The notes: generated by a model not told the origin, from the letters alone. 64,000 bases of DNA from DASUBV01 sp036501025 (GCA_036501025.1 DASYBB010000174.1:5097-69096), one strand, 5' to 3'; positions 48,880 to 56,464 are shown, counted from the stretch's first letter. Numbers and translations: made by a program.

Positions 48880-49004
48880 CTTCCGACAAGCCAGCGGCGC
48901 CGGGTCCCGGCCAGCATGGCGGCATCACCGACGCCGGCCGGGAGGCGCTGGCCGCGGCCCGCCGGCTGGCCGAGCCGGTCGAGCGCCAGGTCCTCAGCTC
49001 ATGA
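48880..49004 (+). pseudogene. Possible C-terminal remnant of a MarR/winged-helix gene
   Basis: One plus-strand frame ends I-T-D-A-G-R-E-A-L-A-A-A-R-R-L-A-E then V-E-R-Q-V-L-S-S and a TGA at 49002. This pattern is the usual end of MarR-type regulators. There is no start codon or HTH upstream, so at most it is a relic; it lies beside the broken AraC gene. Confidence 0.35.
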
Positions 49005-49727
49005 GCCCGGCGCCGACGTCGCCCGGACCGGCAGGTGCCGTCCGAGGAACTCCTCGGTGCGCTGCCAGGCCCGCGCGGCCGGCTCGGGCACGTGGAACAT
49101 CGGCGCCTTCCGGTTGTGGAAGGCGTGCCCGGCGTCCTCCTCGACGTGGATCTCGAGGTTGTCCCGGCCCGCCGCCGCCATCTCCACGGCGGCGACCTGG
49201 TCCCGCGGGATATAGGGATCGGCGCCGCCGAAGTGGAACTGCACCGGGACGGTGATCTGCTCCATGACCGCGAGGCTGCCGGGCACCGCGGAGCCGTAGA
49301 ACGAGACAGCGGTGTCCAGGCCGCCCTGCGCGGCCAGGAAGTAGGCGATCGACCCGCCCAGGCAGAACCCGAGCACGCCCGTGCCGCCCGCGACCTCGGG
49401 CAGCGAGCGCAGGTGGGAAAGGCCCGCCGCGGCGTCGGCGATGCCCTGCTCAAAGTCGAAGCGCGAGCCGAGGTCGAGCGACTCGGCCAGGCCGGCCTCG
49501 TCGTGGACGGCGTCGTGCTGCGGCTTGAGCCGCCAGAACAGGTCCGGCGCCGCCACCACGTAGCCGAGGCCGGCCAGGTCCTCCGCCACGGCCCGGATGT
49601 AGTCGCTGACGCCGAAGATCTCCTGGATCAGCAGGATGCCGGGGCCGGCCCCGCCGTCGGGTAGCCAGACCGTCTCGCCGAACGAGCCGTCGGGGGTCTG
49701 GACCGAGTCCGTGCGGGACACCGGCAT
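48999..49727 (-). CDS. Dienelactone hydrolase-family protein
   Basis: This 242-residue alpha/beta hydrolase has the nucleophile elbow G-F-C-L-G-G with Cys near residue 121, Asp in G-G-A-D-P-Y-I and His in A-G-H-A-F-H-N, the Cys-Asp-His triad of dienelactone hydrolases. Such enzymes open dienelactones in chloroaromatic breakdown or act as general esterases. GAGGAGG seven bases before the ATG at 49727 fixes the start. Confidence 0.92.
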   Translation of the reverse strand: MPVSRTDSVQTPDGSFGETVWLPDGGAGPGILLIQEIFGVSDYIRAVAEDLAGLGYVVAAPDLFWRLKPQHDAVHDEAGLAESLDLGSRFDFEQGIADAAAGLSHLRSLPEVAGGTGVLGFCLGGSIAYFLAAQGGLDTAVSFYGSAVPGSLAVMEQITVPVQFHFGGADPYIPRDQVAAVEMAAAGRDNLEIHVEEDAGHAFHNRKAPMFHVPEPAARAWQRTEEFLGRHLPVRATSAPGS

Positions 49728-49903
49728 GGCTGCCTCCTCGAGAGCCGTACGGGCCAGTTCGTGCGCTTTGCGAGCGTAGTACCGGAATAGCCGGGGCGCC
49801 GCTGGTCGGCGTGGCCGGCCCGCATACCGACCTGCCCATGCCCTGGTCATCTGCGTGCTGGGCGCGGCGCCCGCAGGCTGGCGCCGTGCCGCCGGCCGCG
49901 GGC

Positions 49904-50788
49904 TCAGGCGCCGGCGGCAGGGGTCCCCGAGGCGAGGAAGCCGGCCATGTAGCCGGTCAGCTCGTCGGCGTCCTCGGTCGGGATGGTGTGGTGTGTCGCC
50001 TGCGCCATGGTCTCCACCGTCGCCTCGGGCAGCCGCTGCCGGGCGCGCGCCGCGACCTGCGCCGGGTCGTGCGCCCGGCTCCGGGCCGCGACGACGACCA
50101 GGACGGGCGCGGCCATCCCGGCCAGTTCCGCCGGCTTCGGCACCGACGGCAGGACGATGTGCGGGCGGCCCAGGTCGGCGCCCGCCGCCGCGACGGCGAG
50201 CCAGGCCGGGTCCAGCGGCCGTCCCCCGGTCTCCCAGGCCAGCAGCCGCCGGGCGCGATCGGCGCTGGGCCGGGTGAACAGCGGGATCGAGTGGAGCCGG
50301 TACGACACGCCCGGCGGCACGAAGCAGGTCGTCGGGTCGAGCAGCACGAGGCGGCTGACCCGGCCGGGCGCGTGCAGCGCGTAGCGCAGGGCCAGCCAGG
50401 CGCCGTAGGAGTGCCCGGCGACCGCGGCCCGCGGCACGCCGAGGTGGTCCAGCACCTGGTCCAGCCAGCTGCCCAGGTCGGCCGTGGTCTTCAGGGGCCG
50501 CTGGCCGGGAGTGCTGAGCCCCGGCTGGCCGATCGGGTCGACGGCCACCACGCGATAGGCGCCCGCCAGCCCGCCGGCGACCGCCGACCAGACCGTGGCC
50601 GTAGCGCTGCCGCCGGGCAGGAGCAGCAGGGCCGGGGCGGTCTCGTCGCCCGCGGCCAGCAGGTGCGTGGTCCCGTAGTCCGTGGGCGCGTCCAGGCCGG
50701 TCACCTTGACCGGCCACTGGTCCACGACCCGCTGGTAGGCGGTGGTGAACCGGTCCCGCGGGCCGGGGCCGGGGGTCGACGTGGGCAT
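49904..50788 (-). CDS. Alpha/beta hydrolase
   Basis: This 294-residue protein has G-H-S-Y-G-A-W with the catalytic Ser near residue 132, an L-L-L-P-G-G-S oxyanion loop and His in A-T-H-H-T-I-P near residue 270. The acidic residue is probably the Asp in A-H-D-P-A-Q-V. A GGAGG lies six bases before the ATG. The divergent MarR gene and shared inverted repeat suggest that expression is induced by a small molecule. The substrate is unknown. Confidence 0.9.
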   Translation of the reverse strand: MPTSTPGPGPRDRFTTAYQRVVDQWPVKVTGLDAPTDYGTTHLLAAGDETAPALLLLPGGSATATVWSAVAGGLAGAYRVVAVDPIGQPGLSTPGQRPLKTTADLGSWLDQVLDHLGVPRAAVAGHSYGAWLALRYALHAPGRVSRLVLLDPTTCFVPPGVSYRLHSIPLFTRPSADRARRLLAWETGGRPLDPAWLAVAAAGADLGRPHIVLPSVPKPAELAGMAAPVLVVVAARSRAHDPAQVAARARQRLPEATVETMAQATHHTIPTEDADELTGYMAGFLASGTPAAGA

Positions 50789-50805
50789 GGCTGCCTCCGC
50801 TATTA

Positions 50806-50836
50806 TCTCGATGGTCTACATAAGAGACTATCGAGA
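50806..50836. promoter_or_regulatory. MarR operator between hydrolase and regulator genes
   Basis: Inverted arms TCTCGATGGTCT (50806-50817) and AGACTATCGAGA (50825-50836) match in 11 of 12 positions around a 7-base ACATAAG spacer. The right arm overlaps the MarR gene's ribosome site, so binding should repress both divergent genes. Confidence 0.7.
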
Positions 50837-50848
50837 GGATCTGGCGGC

Positions 50849-51331
50849 GTGCAGCCCGAGTTCGACGAGCAGGACCAGCGCGGCCTGCAGCTAGTTCACC
50901 GGCTGCGGGCGATCTCGGTCGAGCTGGAGCTGTCCCGGGCGGCGTTCGCCCGCGCCCACGGCCTGCACGACACCGACGTGCGAGCCCTGATCCACCTGCT
51001 CGACGCCGACCGGGCCGGCGTCCCGGCCACGGCCGGCTGGCTCGGCGCCCAGCTCGGGCTCACCTCGCCGTCCACCACCGCGCTGATCGACCGGCTGGAG
51101 AGCGCCGGGCGCGTGGCCCGTCAGCGCAGTTCCGCCGACCGCCGCAAGGTCGAGATCCGGGTCAGCGACCGGGCCGTTGCCCTGGGCTGGGAGTTCTTCG
51201 GCCCGCTGCTGACCGGCATGGTCCGCGCCATGCGCCCGTTCGACGGGACCGAGCTCGCCACGGTCGACCGGTTCCTCCGCGAGATGGCCGAAGCCGCCGG
51301 GCACGCGGCGGCCCCGGAGACGGGGGCTTGA
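50849..51331 (+). CDS. MarR-family transcriptional regulator
   Basis: This 160-residue protein starts at a GTG with GAGAGGA upstream. The winged helix is visible as T-A-G-W-L-G-A-Q-L-G-L-T-S-P-S-T-T-A-L-I-D-R-L-E followed by the wing R-S-S-A-D-R-R-K-V-E. It is divergent from the alpha/beta hydrolase gene with a near-perfect operator between them, which is its most likely site. Confidence 0.9.
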   Translation: MQPEFDEQDQRGLQLVHRLRAISVELELSRAAFARAHGLHDTDVRALIHLLDADRAGVPATAGWLGAQLGLTSPSTTALIDRLESAGRVARQRSSADRRKVEIRVSDRAVALGWEFFGPLLTGMVRAMRPFDGTELATVDRFLREMAEAAGHAAAPETGA

Positions 51332-51385
51332 GCGGCTGGTAACCGGAGGTTCTCGCGCGGTCCGCCCCTTGTCGGTGCCGGGGGC

Positions 51386-51391
51386 TACTCT
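51386..51391 (+). promoter_or_regulatory. -10 element of a leaderless promoter (DUF6247/toxin operon)
   Basis: TACTCT fits TAnnnT and sits 6 bases before the ATG at 51398, with no ribosome site in between. Confidence 0.45.
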
Positions 51392-51397
51392 GGCCGT

Positions 51398-51715
51398 ATG
51401 GCTGCCGACCCGGTTTTTGAGGCCGCCGAGGACTCCGAGGACCCGGCGGTGATCCTCCGTGATCTCCCTGAGCGCGAGCGCGAGAACTTCCTCGCCCAGT
51501 ACCGCGAAGCCCTTGAGGCGGCCCGTGACCCAGCCGGGTACGCCCGGCTGCGGCTCGTGCTGCGGATCGGGCGCCTGCGGGTCGCCGCCTGCAATTCTCC
51601 CGGCTACTACGACCGGATCGAGTCCGTCCGCCGCGGCGAGCCGGGCATCCCGGCTGAGGAAGTTTTCCCTGACTGGAACGAAAGGATGGCCGCGACCCGG
51701 GCCGCGAGGGCGTGA
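51398..51715 (+). CDS. DUF6247-family protein, probable antitoxin partner
   Basis: This encodes 105 residues with D-P-A-V-I-L-R-D-L-P-E-R-E-R-E-N-F-L-A-Q-Y and A-A-R-D-P-A-G-Y-A-R-L, matching the DUF6247 group of actinobacterial proteins. These usually sit just before a small RelE/ParE-like gene, as here, where the stop overlaps the next start as GTGA. An antitoxin role follows from that arrangement and is not proven by sequence. A leaderless promoter precedes it. Confidence 0.75.
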   Translation: MAADPVFEAAEDSEDPAVILRDLPERERENFLAQYREALEAARDPAGYARLRLVLRIGRLRVAACNSPGYYDRIESVRRGEPGIPAEEVFPDWNERMAATRAARA

Positions 51716-51963
51716 CCTACCAGGTCGAGTTCCAGCCGTCAGTCTTACGCCAGCTTAACGGCTTCCCTGGCGATGCCCTTGACGGGCTGGTCTCGGTGAT
51801 GGCCGACGTAATGCAGTGCCCGGATGATCCTCTGAGAACTGTTCCAGTCCGTTCCCGGCCGGGTGAACGGCAGGCCGTGTTCGGCGGCGCGGGCCTGGTC
51901 ACCTACGCGATCGACGAGGCCCGCCAGGTAGTCGCCGTGACGGACGTGACGTGGGCCGGGTGA
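51712..51963 (+). CDS. RelE/ParE-like toxin
   Basis: This 83-residue protein starts at a GTG overlapping the DUF6247 stop. It begins Y-Q-V-E-F-Q-P-S-V-L-R-Q-L and has V-P-V-R-S-R-P-G-E-R-Q-A-V-F near the middle and the strand L-V-T-Y-A-I-D near the end, as in RelE/ParE-type folds. It could cut mRNA at the ribosome or poison gyrase; the class cannot be settled. The coding sequence is somewhat less GC-rich than its neighbours. Confidence 0.7.
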   Translation: MTYQVEFQPSVLRQLNGFPGDALDGLVSVMADVMQCPDDPLRTVPVRSRPGERQAVFGGAGLVTYAIDEARQVVAVTDVTWAG

Positions 51964-52007
51964 GCGGGATCCGGAGTCACGGGCGTTGGCGCTCGGAGTC
52001 CCGGGAC

Positions 52008-52118
52008 TCAGTCCCAGCCGGTGAAGGTCTTGGCGGCGATGCAGACGGCCGGCCAGGACGCCGCCACCTTCAGCACGTCGTCACAGCCGAACGCGATGTT
52101 GCCGATCCTGGCTGCCAT
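52008..52118 (-). pseudogene. Truncated VOC (glyoxalase-fold) gene, N-terminal remnant
   Basis: On the minus strand a GAGGGGG ribosome site precedes an ATG at 52118 that begins M-A-A-R-I-G-N-I-A-F-G-C-D-D and continues K-V-A-A-S-W, the usual start of actinobacterial VOC proteins (which normally exceed 110 residues). Only 36 codons remain before a TGA at 52008. The perfect palindrome GAGTCCCGGGACTC (51996-52009) touches the broken end. Confidence 0.6.
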
Positions 52119-52150
52119 GCCAACTCAACCCCCTCGGCTGCCGCGGACCT

Positions 52151-53125
52151 TCAGCCACGCTCGATCAGCGACATGTCGGCGTACCGGTCGCCGAGAGCCG
52201 GGCCCAGCGCGTTCAGGGTGGCCAGCTGGCCGGCGGTAAGGGTGATGTCGTCGGCGGCGACGTTCTCCTCGAGGCGGCCCACGCGCTTGGTGCCGGGGAT
52301 CGGAGCCAGGCCCGGGCCCTGGGCCAGGACCCAGGCCAGCGCGACCTGGGCCGGCGTGGCGCCGGCCTCCGCCGCGACCGACTCGACCGCGTCGACGATG
52401 TGCATGTTGGCCGCCAGGTTCATTCCTTCGAAACGGGGATTGACCCGCCGGAAGTCGTCCTCAGCGAGCTGGTCCAGCGACCGGATCGTGCCGGTGAGGA
52501 AGCCGCGGCCAAGCGGGGAGTACGGCACGAAGCCGATGCCGAGCTCGGCCAGCAGCGAGATGAGCTCGCTCTCGGGCTCGCGGCTCCACAGCGAGTACTC
52601 GGTCTGCACGGCGGTCACCGGGTGCACGGCGTGCGCCCGGCGGATCGTGCCGGTGGCCGCCTCGGACAGCCCGTAGCCGCGGATCTTGCCCGCCTCGATG
52701 AGCTCCTTCAGCGCGCCGACGGTCTCCTCGATCGGGGTGCCGGGGTCCATCCGGTGCTGGTAATAGAGGTCAATGTGGTCGGTCCCGAGCCGCCGCAGCG
52801 AGCCCTCAACGGCGAGCTTGAGGTTGGCCGGGCTGCCGTCCAGGCCGCGGCTGTCGTCGGCGGTGTGCCGGATGGTGCCCCACTTGGTGGCGAGGACCGC
52901 CTCGTCGCGCCTGCTGCCGAGCGCCCGGCCCAGCAGTTCCTCGTTGATGTAGGGCCCGTACATCTCCGCGGTGTCGAAGAAGGTCACGCCAAGGTCCAGC
53001 GCCCGGTTGATGGTGGCCGTCGAGGCCGCGTCGTCGGCGCTCGCCCCGGTGTAGTAGGCGGACATGCCCATCGTCCCCAGGCCGATGCGCGAGACGCTGA
53101 GGTCTCCGAGCTCGGTGTATTGCAC
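52151..53125 (-). CDS. Aldo/keto reductase
   Basis: This 324-residue NADPH-dependent oxidoreductase has the complete catalytic set: Asp and Tyr in F-F-D-T-A-E-M-Y-G near residue 52, Lys in L-A-T-K-W-G near 83, and His in L-Y-Y-Q-H-R-M near 124. Pieces of the NADPH site (I-P-G-T-K-R-V near 283) are also intact. It resembles the YakC/Tas-like group acting on small aldehydes or ketones. It is divergent from an MFS transporter with only 36 bp between starts. Confidence 0.92.
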   Translation of the reverse strand: MQYTELGDLSVSRIGLGTMGMSAYYTGASADDAASTATINRALDLGVTFFDTAEMYGPYINEELLGRALGSRRDEAVLATKWGTIRHTADDSRGLDGSPANLKLAVEGSLRRLGTDHIDLYYQHRMDPGTPIEETVGALKELIEAGKIRGYGLSEAATGTIRRAHAVHPVTAVQTEYSLWSREPESELISLLAELGIGFVPYSPLGRGFLTGTIRSLDQLAEDDFRRVNPRFEGMNLAANMHIVDAVESVAAEAGATPAQVALAWVLAQGPGLAPIPGTKRVGRLEENVAADDITLTAGQLATLNALGPALGDRYADMSLIERG

Positions 53126-53161
53126 GCCTATTCCTCCGTTGTTCGGGTAGCCGCTAGCGGC

Positions 53162-54640
53162 ATGAGGGCAAGCCGCAGCCGACTTCCGGTCGCGATGGCG
53201 GCCCTATGCCTGGTGCAGTTCATGGACGTCCTGGGCGTCACGGTCGTGGTGACATCCCTCCCGGCCATGCTGTCGAGCCTGCACGCCGCCCAGTCTGACA
53301 GCACCCTGATCGCGACCGGCTACGCCATGTGCTTCGGCGGGTTGCTGATGCTGGGCGCGCGGCTCGGCGACCGGTACGGCCACCGCCGGACGATCCTGGC
53401 CAGCCTGGGCGTCTTCGCCGCCGGCGCGGCCGTGGCCGCGACGTCCTCCTCTGTGATCGCGCTGACCGCGGGCCGCTGCCTGCAGGGCGCCGCGGCCGCG
53501 GCGTCCGTGCCGTGCGCGCTGCGGCTGCTCACGACCGTCGCCCCGGACGGCCCGGCGCGGCGCCGGGCCATCGCGGCCTGGAGCGCGGCCGGCGCCGCGG
53601 CAGGGGCCAGCGGCTTCGTCATCGGCGGCGTCGTGACCGACCTGACCAGCTGGCGGCTGATCTTCTGGGCCTACCTCCCGCTGGCCGCCGTCCTGGGACT
53701 GGTCATTGCCATCTCGGTACCGGCCGATCCGCGGGAAGGGCCGGCCCAGTCGCTGAACCTGGCCGGGTCGCTGGCGTTCACCGCGGCGGTCATGGCCTTC
53801 GTCGTCGGGTCGACGGTCATCACCCAGCCGGCCCGCCGCGTCGCCGGCGCCCTGATCCTCGCCGCCTGCGTCGCGGCCGTCGCGGGCTTCGCCGGAATCG
53901 ACCGGCGGGCCGCCGCGCCGCTGCTGCCCCGCCCGCTGATCGCGGGGCGGCCGCTGCGTCAGGGCGCCCTGGGCAGCTTCCTGAACACGGCGACGACCAG
54001 CTCGGTGATCACCCTGCTCACGCTGTACCTGCAGAGCACACTGCACGACAGCCCGCTGGCGGCGGCGGTGGCGCTGCTGCCGTTCAGCCTCGCGGTCATC
54101 GCCGGATCGGGCCTGTCCGCCGCCGCGGCGCGGCGAGCCCGGCCGCAGCGGACCGTGGCGGCCGGGCTCGCGCTGATCGCGGCCGCCGATCTCGCGCTGA
54201 TCCCGGCGGCGCGCAGCCTGTGGGCCGTGCCGGCCTGCGCGGCCGTGGCCGGGCTGGGCATCGGGCTGTCGTCGGTCGCGGCCACCAGCCTGGGCACCGA
54301 CGTCAGCCCGCGCTGGCGGGGCGGGGCCTCGGGCGTCGTCAACACCGCCGCGCAGGTCGGGACGGCCGTGGGCGTAGCGGCGCTGCTGCTGATCGCGGCC
54401 GTCACCAGCGGCGTCCCGGCCGCGGGCGGCCCGGCACCGGATGCGGCGTGGGCGGTCGGGGCCGCCGCCGCGGCGGCGGGAGCGGCGTGGTTCGCGCTTA
54501 CCGGGCCGGGCCGCCGGGGATGGGCAGCGGCCGGGCCGGCACCGGGGTCGCCACCACGATGGACGACACGGTCTGGCCGAACAGGAGGAACTGGTCGAGG
54601 AGAGCCTCCAGGGCGGGCACCGAGGCTGAGTGGATCTTGA
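53162..54640 (+). CDS. MFS transporter with read-through C-terminus
   Basis: This encodes 492 residues and about 14 membrane helices: Q-F-M-D-V-L-G-V-T-V-V in the first, the motif A loop G-A-R-L-G-D-R-Y-G-H-R-R, and G-R-C-L-Q-G-A in the fourth. A DHA2-like drug exporter is the best description. The last helix ends near base 54518, but the frame stays open to 54640, adding about 40 Gly/Pro/Arg-rich residues that are antisense to the Lrp gene. The natural stop was probably lost. Confidence 0.88.
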   Translation: MRASRSRLPVAMAALCLVQFMDVLGVTVVVTSLPAMLSSLHAAQSDSTLIATGYAMCFGGLLMLGARLGDRYGHRRTILASLGVFAAGAAVAATSSSVIALTAGRCLQGAAAAASVPCALRLLTTVAPDGPARRRAIAAWSAAGAAAGASGFVIGGVVTDLTSWRLIFWAYLPLAAVLGLVIAISVPADPREGPAQSLNLAGSLAFTAAVMAFVVGSTVITQPARRVAGALILAACVAAVAGFAGIDRRAAAPLLPRPLIAGRPLRQGALGSFLNTATTSSVITLLTLYLQSTLHDSPLAAAVALLPFSLAVIAGSGLSAAAARRARPQRTVAAGLALIAAADLALIPAARSLWAVPACAAVAGLGIGLSSVAATSLGTDVSPRWRGGASGVVNTAAQVGTAVGVAALLLIAAVTSGVPAAGGPAPDAAWAVGAAAAAAGAAWFALTGPGRRGWAAAGPAPGSPPRWTTRSGRTGGTGRGEPPGRAPRLSGS

Positions 54641-54992
54641 TGAGGAAGCAGTCCTCGCCGGTGATGCGGTAGCACTCGCTGACCTGCTCCATCCGGCTGG
54701 CCAGCTCGGCGATCTTGGGCAGCTGGCCGGGCGCGGGCCGGATGCGGACGAACGCCGTGACGGGCAGGCCGAGCGCCGCCGGGTCGACCTCCAGGCGGTA
54801 GCCGGTGATGACGCCGGCCCGTTCCAGGCGCTGGACGCGCTCGGTCACGGCCGGGGCGGACATCCCGACCAGCCGGGCCAGGGCGGACATGCTGATCCGC
54901 GGGCTGGCTTGCAGCTCGCGGAGCAGGGCGGCATCAGTGTCGTCCGGAGATATGTAAGCGGAGGAAGATATTCGTCGTTGATTTACAGGCAC
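54498..54992 (-). CDS. Lrp/AsnC-family transcriptional regulator
   Basis: This 164-residue protein has the Lrp HTH: T-D-A-A-L-L-R-E-L-Q, S-M-S-A-L-A-R-L-V-G-M-S-A-P-A-V-T-E-R-V-Q-R-L-E (about residues 19-62) and the ligand-binding RAM domain with Y-R-I-T-G-E-D-C-F. Such proteins sense amino acids. Only a GTG at 54992 gives a start, with no good ribosome site, and the first 16 codons are unusually AT-rich. It is divergent from an EamA exporter, which it probably controls. Confidence 0.9.
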   Translation of the reverse strand: MPVNQRRISSSAYISPDDTDAALLRELQASPRISMSALARLVGMSAPAVTERVQRLERAGVITGYRLEVDPAALGLPVTAFVRIRPAPGQLPKIAELASRMEQVSECYRITGEDCFLIKIHSASVPALEALLDQFLLFGQTVSSIVVATPVPARPLPIPGGPAR

Positions 54993-55056
54993 TATGAGAG
55001 TCAGCCCTTAGATCTGCCATTTACCTAGTCGGCTTAGCCTACAAGACTGTCTGCCC
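54993..55056. promoter_or_regulatory. Divergent spacer, Lrp / EamA exporter
   Basis: This AT-rich 64-bp spacer contains TAGCCT (55035-55040) as a possible -10 for the exporter, and TTAGATCTGCCATTTACC. It should hold the Lrp binding site, but no clear palindrome could be fixed. Confidence 0.35.
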
Positions 55057-55971
55057 ATGGATGCCGAGACCGCGCCCGCGCCCGCGGGCCGGATGCCGGT
55101 GGCGGCCCGGGTCCCGCCCGCCTCCTTCTTCCTCGTCAGCGCGGTCTTTCACTACCTCGGCCCGGCCCTGGCGGCGCTGCTGTTCGTCCACGTCAGCGTG
55201 CTGGGGGTCGCGTGGCTGCGGATCGCCAGCGCCGCGGTCGTGTTCGCCGCCTGGCGCCGGCCATGGCGCCTGTGGACGGAGCTGACGGCGTCGCAGCGCT
55301 GGGTGCTGGCCGGCCTCGGGGTGGTGCTGGCCGCCATGAACTCGCTGTTCTACCTGGCCATCGACCGGCTGCCGCTGGCCACGGTGGGCGCCATCGAGTT
55401 CCTCGGCACCGTCATCCTGGCCGCCGCCGGCGCCCGGACGCCGCGCAACCTGCTGGCGCTGGCCGTGGCGGTGAGCGGCGTCGGGCTGCTGACGGCGCTG
55501 CGGCTGGACGGCGCGCCGCTCGGGTTCGCTTTCGCCTTCGCGAACTGCGCTGGCTTCATGGCGTACGTTCTGCTGGGTCATCGCATTGCCAACGGGGCAC
55601 CGGACGGGTCCCGGACCGGCCGGGGATCGATGGCGGGCATCGACCAGCTGGGCGCGGCCATGCTGGTGGCCGCGGTGGTCGCCACGCCGGTCGGGTTCTT
55701 GGGTGCCCGGCCGGCGCTGAGCCACCCGGGGTGGCTGCTGTGGGGAATCGGGGTCGGCGTGTGCTCGTCGGTCATCCCCTACGTCTGCGACCAGCTGGCC
55801 ATGGCGCGGCTGCCGCGGGCCACGTTCGCCCTGATGCTGGCGCTCCTGCCGGTGTTCGCCACGCTGATCGGCGCGGTCGTCCTGCACCAGGTGCCCACCC
55901 TCCGGGACCTGCTCGGCATCGGCCTGGTGATCGCCGCCATCGCGCTGCACCGCAGCCCGGGCGCAACCTGA
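55057..55971 (+). CDS. EamA/RhtA-type amino-acid exporter (DMT superfamily)
   Basis: This 304-residue membrane protein has ten hydrophobic helices in two EamA repeats, with W-L-R-I-A-S-A-A-V-V near residue 52, F-Y-L-A-I-D-R-L-P-L-A-T-V-G-A-I-E-F-L-G at the end of the first repeat and V-C-S-S-V-I-P-Y near residue 235. It is closest to the RhtA threonine/homoserine exporter branch. The divergent Lrp gene fits amino-acid-controlled efflux. Substrate is inferred from family and context. Confidence 0.88.
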   Translation: MDAETAPAPAGRMPVAARVPPASFFLVSAVFHYLGPALAALLFVHVSVLGVAWLRIASAAVVFAAWRRPWRLWTELTASQRWVLAGLGVVLAAMNSLFYLAIDRLPLATVGAIEFLGTVILAAAGARTPRNLLALAVAVSGVGLLTALRLDGAPLGFAFAFANCAGFMAYVLLGHRIANGAPDGSRTGRGSMAGIDQLGAAMLVAAVVATPVGFLGARPALSHPGWLLWGIGVGVCSSVIPYVCDQLAMARLPRATFALMLALLPVFATLIGAVVLHQVPTLRDLLGIGLVIAAIALHRSPGAT

Positions 55972-55982
55972 GAGGAGCCCGC

Positions 55983-56390
55983 ATGCAGTACGTTCGCCTG
56001 GGCCAGTCGGGGCTCGAGGTGTCCCGGATCGGCCTGGGGATGATGAGCTACGGCGATCGCGCCGTGCAGGCGTGGGCGCTGGCGCAGGACGGCGCCGGGC
56101 CGATCGTCGCGCGGGCGGCCGAGGCGGGCGTGACGTTCTTCGACACCGCCGACACCCACTCCGACGGGGCCAGCGAGGAGATCACCGGGCGGCTGCTGCG
56201 CCGGAAGGTCCGCTACCTCGGGGCCTCGACCATGGCGGCCTGGCAGTTCGGCCAGGCCCAGTACGCGGCCCGGTCGGCGGGGCAGACGGCGTTCGTGTCG
56301 ATGCAGAACCGCTACAACCTGGTCAACCGCGAGGACGAGCGGGAGATGATCCCGCTGTGCCGGGACCTCGAAGTTCATGACCTCATCTAA
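55983..56390 (+). pseudogene. Aldo/keto reductase remnant with internal deletion
   Basis: GAGAGGAG precedes an ATG at 55983 and 135 codons follow. The front (M-Q-Y-V-R-L-G-Q-S-G-L-E-V-S-R-I then F-F-D-T-A-D) is normal. Then E-I-T-G-R-L-L-R joins directly to R-K-V-R-Y-L-G-A-S, an in-frame loss of about 85 residues that removes the catalytic Lys and His. The match ends again at M-I-P-L-C-R-D, about 110 residues short, before an unrelated L-E-V-H-D-L-I and stop. It cannot be an active enzyme. Confidence 0.8.
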
Positions 56391-56409
56391 TTAGGCAAGC
56401 CTTACCTAA
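56391..56409. promoter_or_regulatory. Iron box (DtxR/IdeR type), upstream site
   Basis: TTAGGCAAGCCTTACCTAA matches the 19-bp consensus in about 16 positions and is palindromic. It starts directly after the stop of the reductase remnant and is about 130 bp before efeU. Confidence 0.65.
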
Positions 56410-56445
56410 GTCAAGATCCCGCCGCGAATCGCTAAGGATCTTGAC
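56410..56445. terminator. Hairpin between iron boxes
   Basis: A perfect 10-bp inverted repeat (GTCAAGATCC at 56410-56419, GGATCTTGAC at 56436-56445) encloses 16 bases. It could end the transcript of the reductase remnant or be a structural repeat; no T-run follows. Confidence 0.45.
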
Positions 56446-56464
56446 GGGGCCCTGGCGCGTGTTG

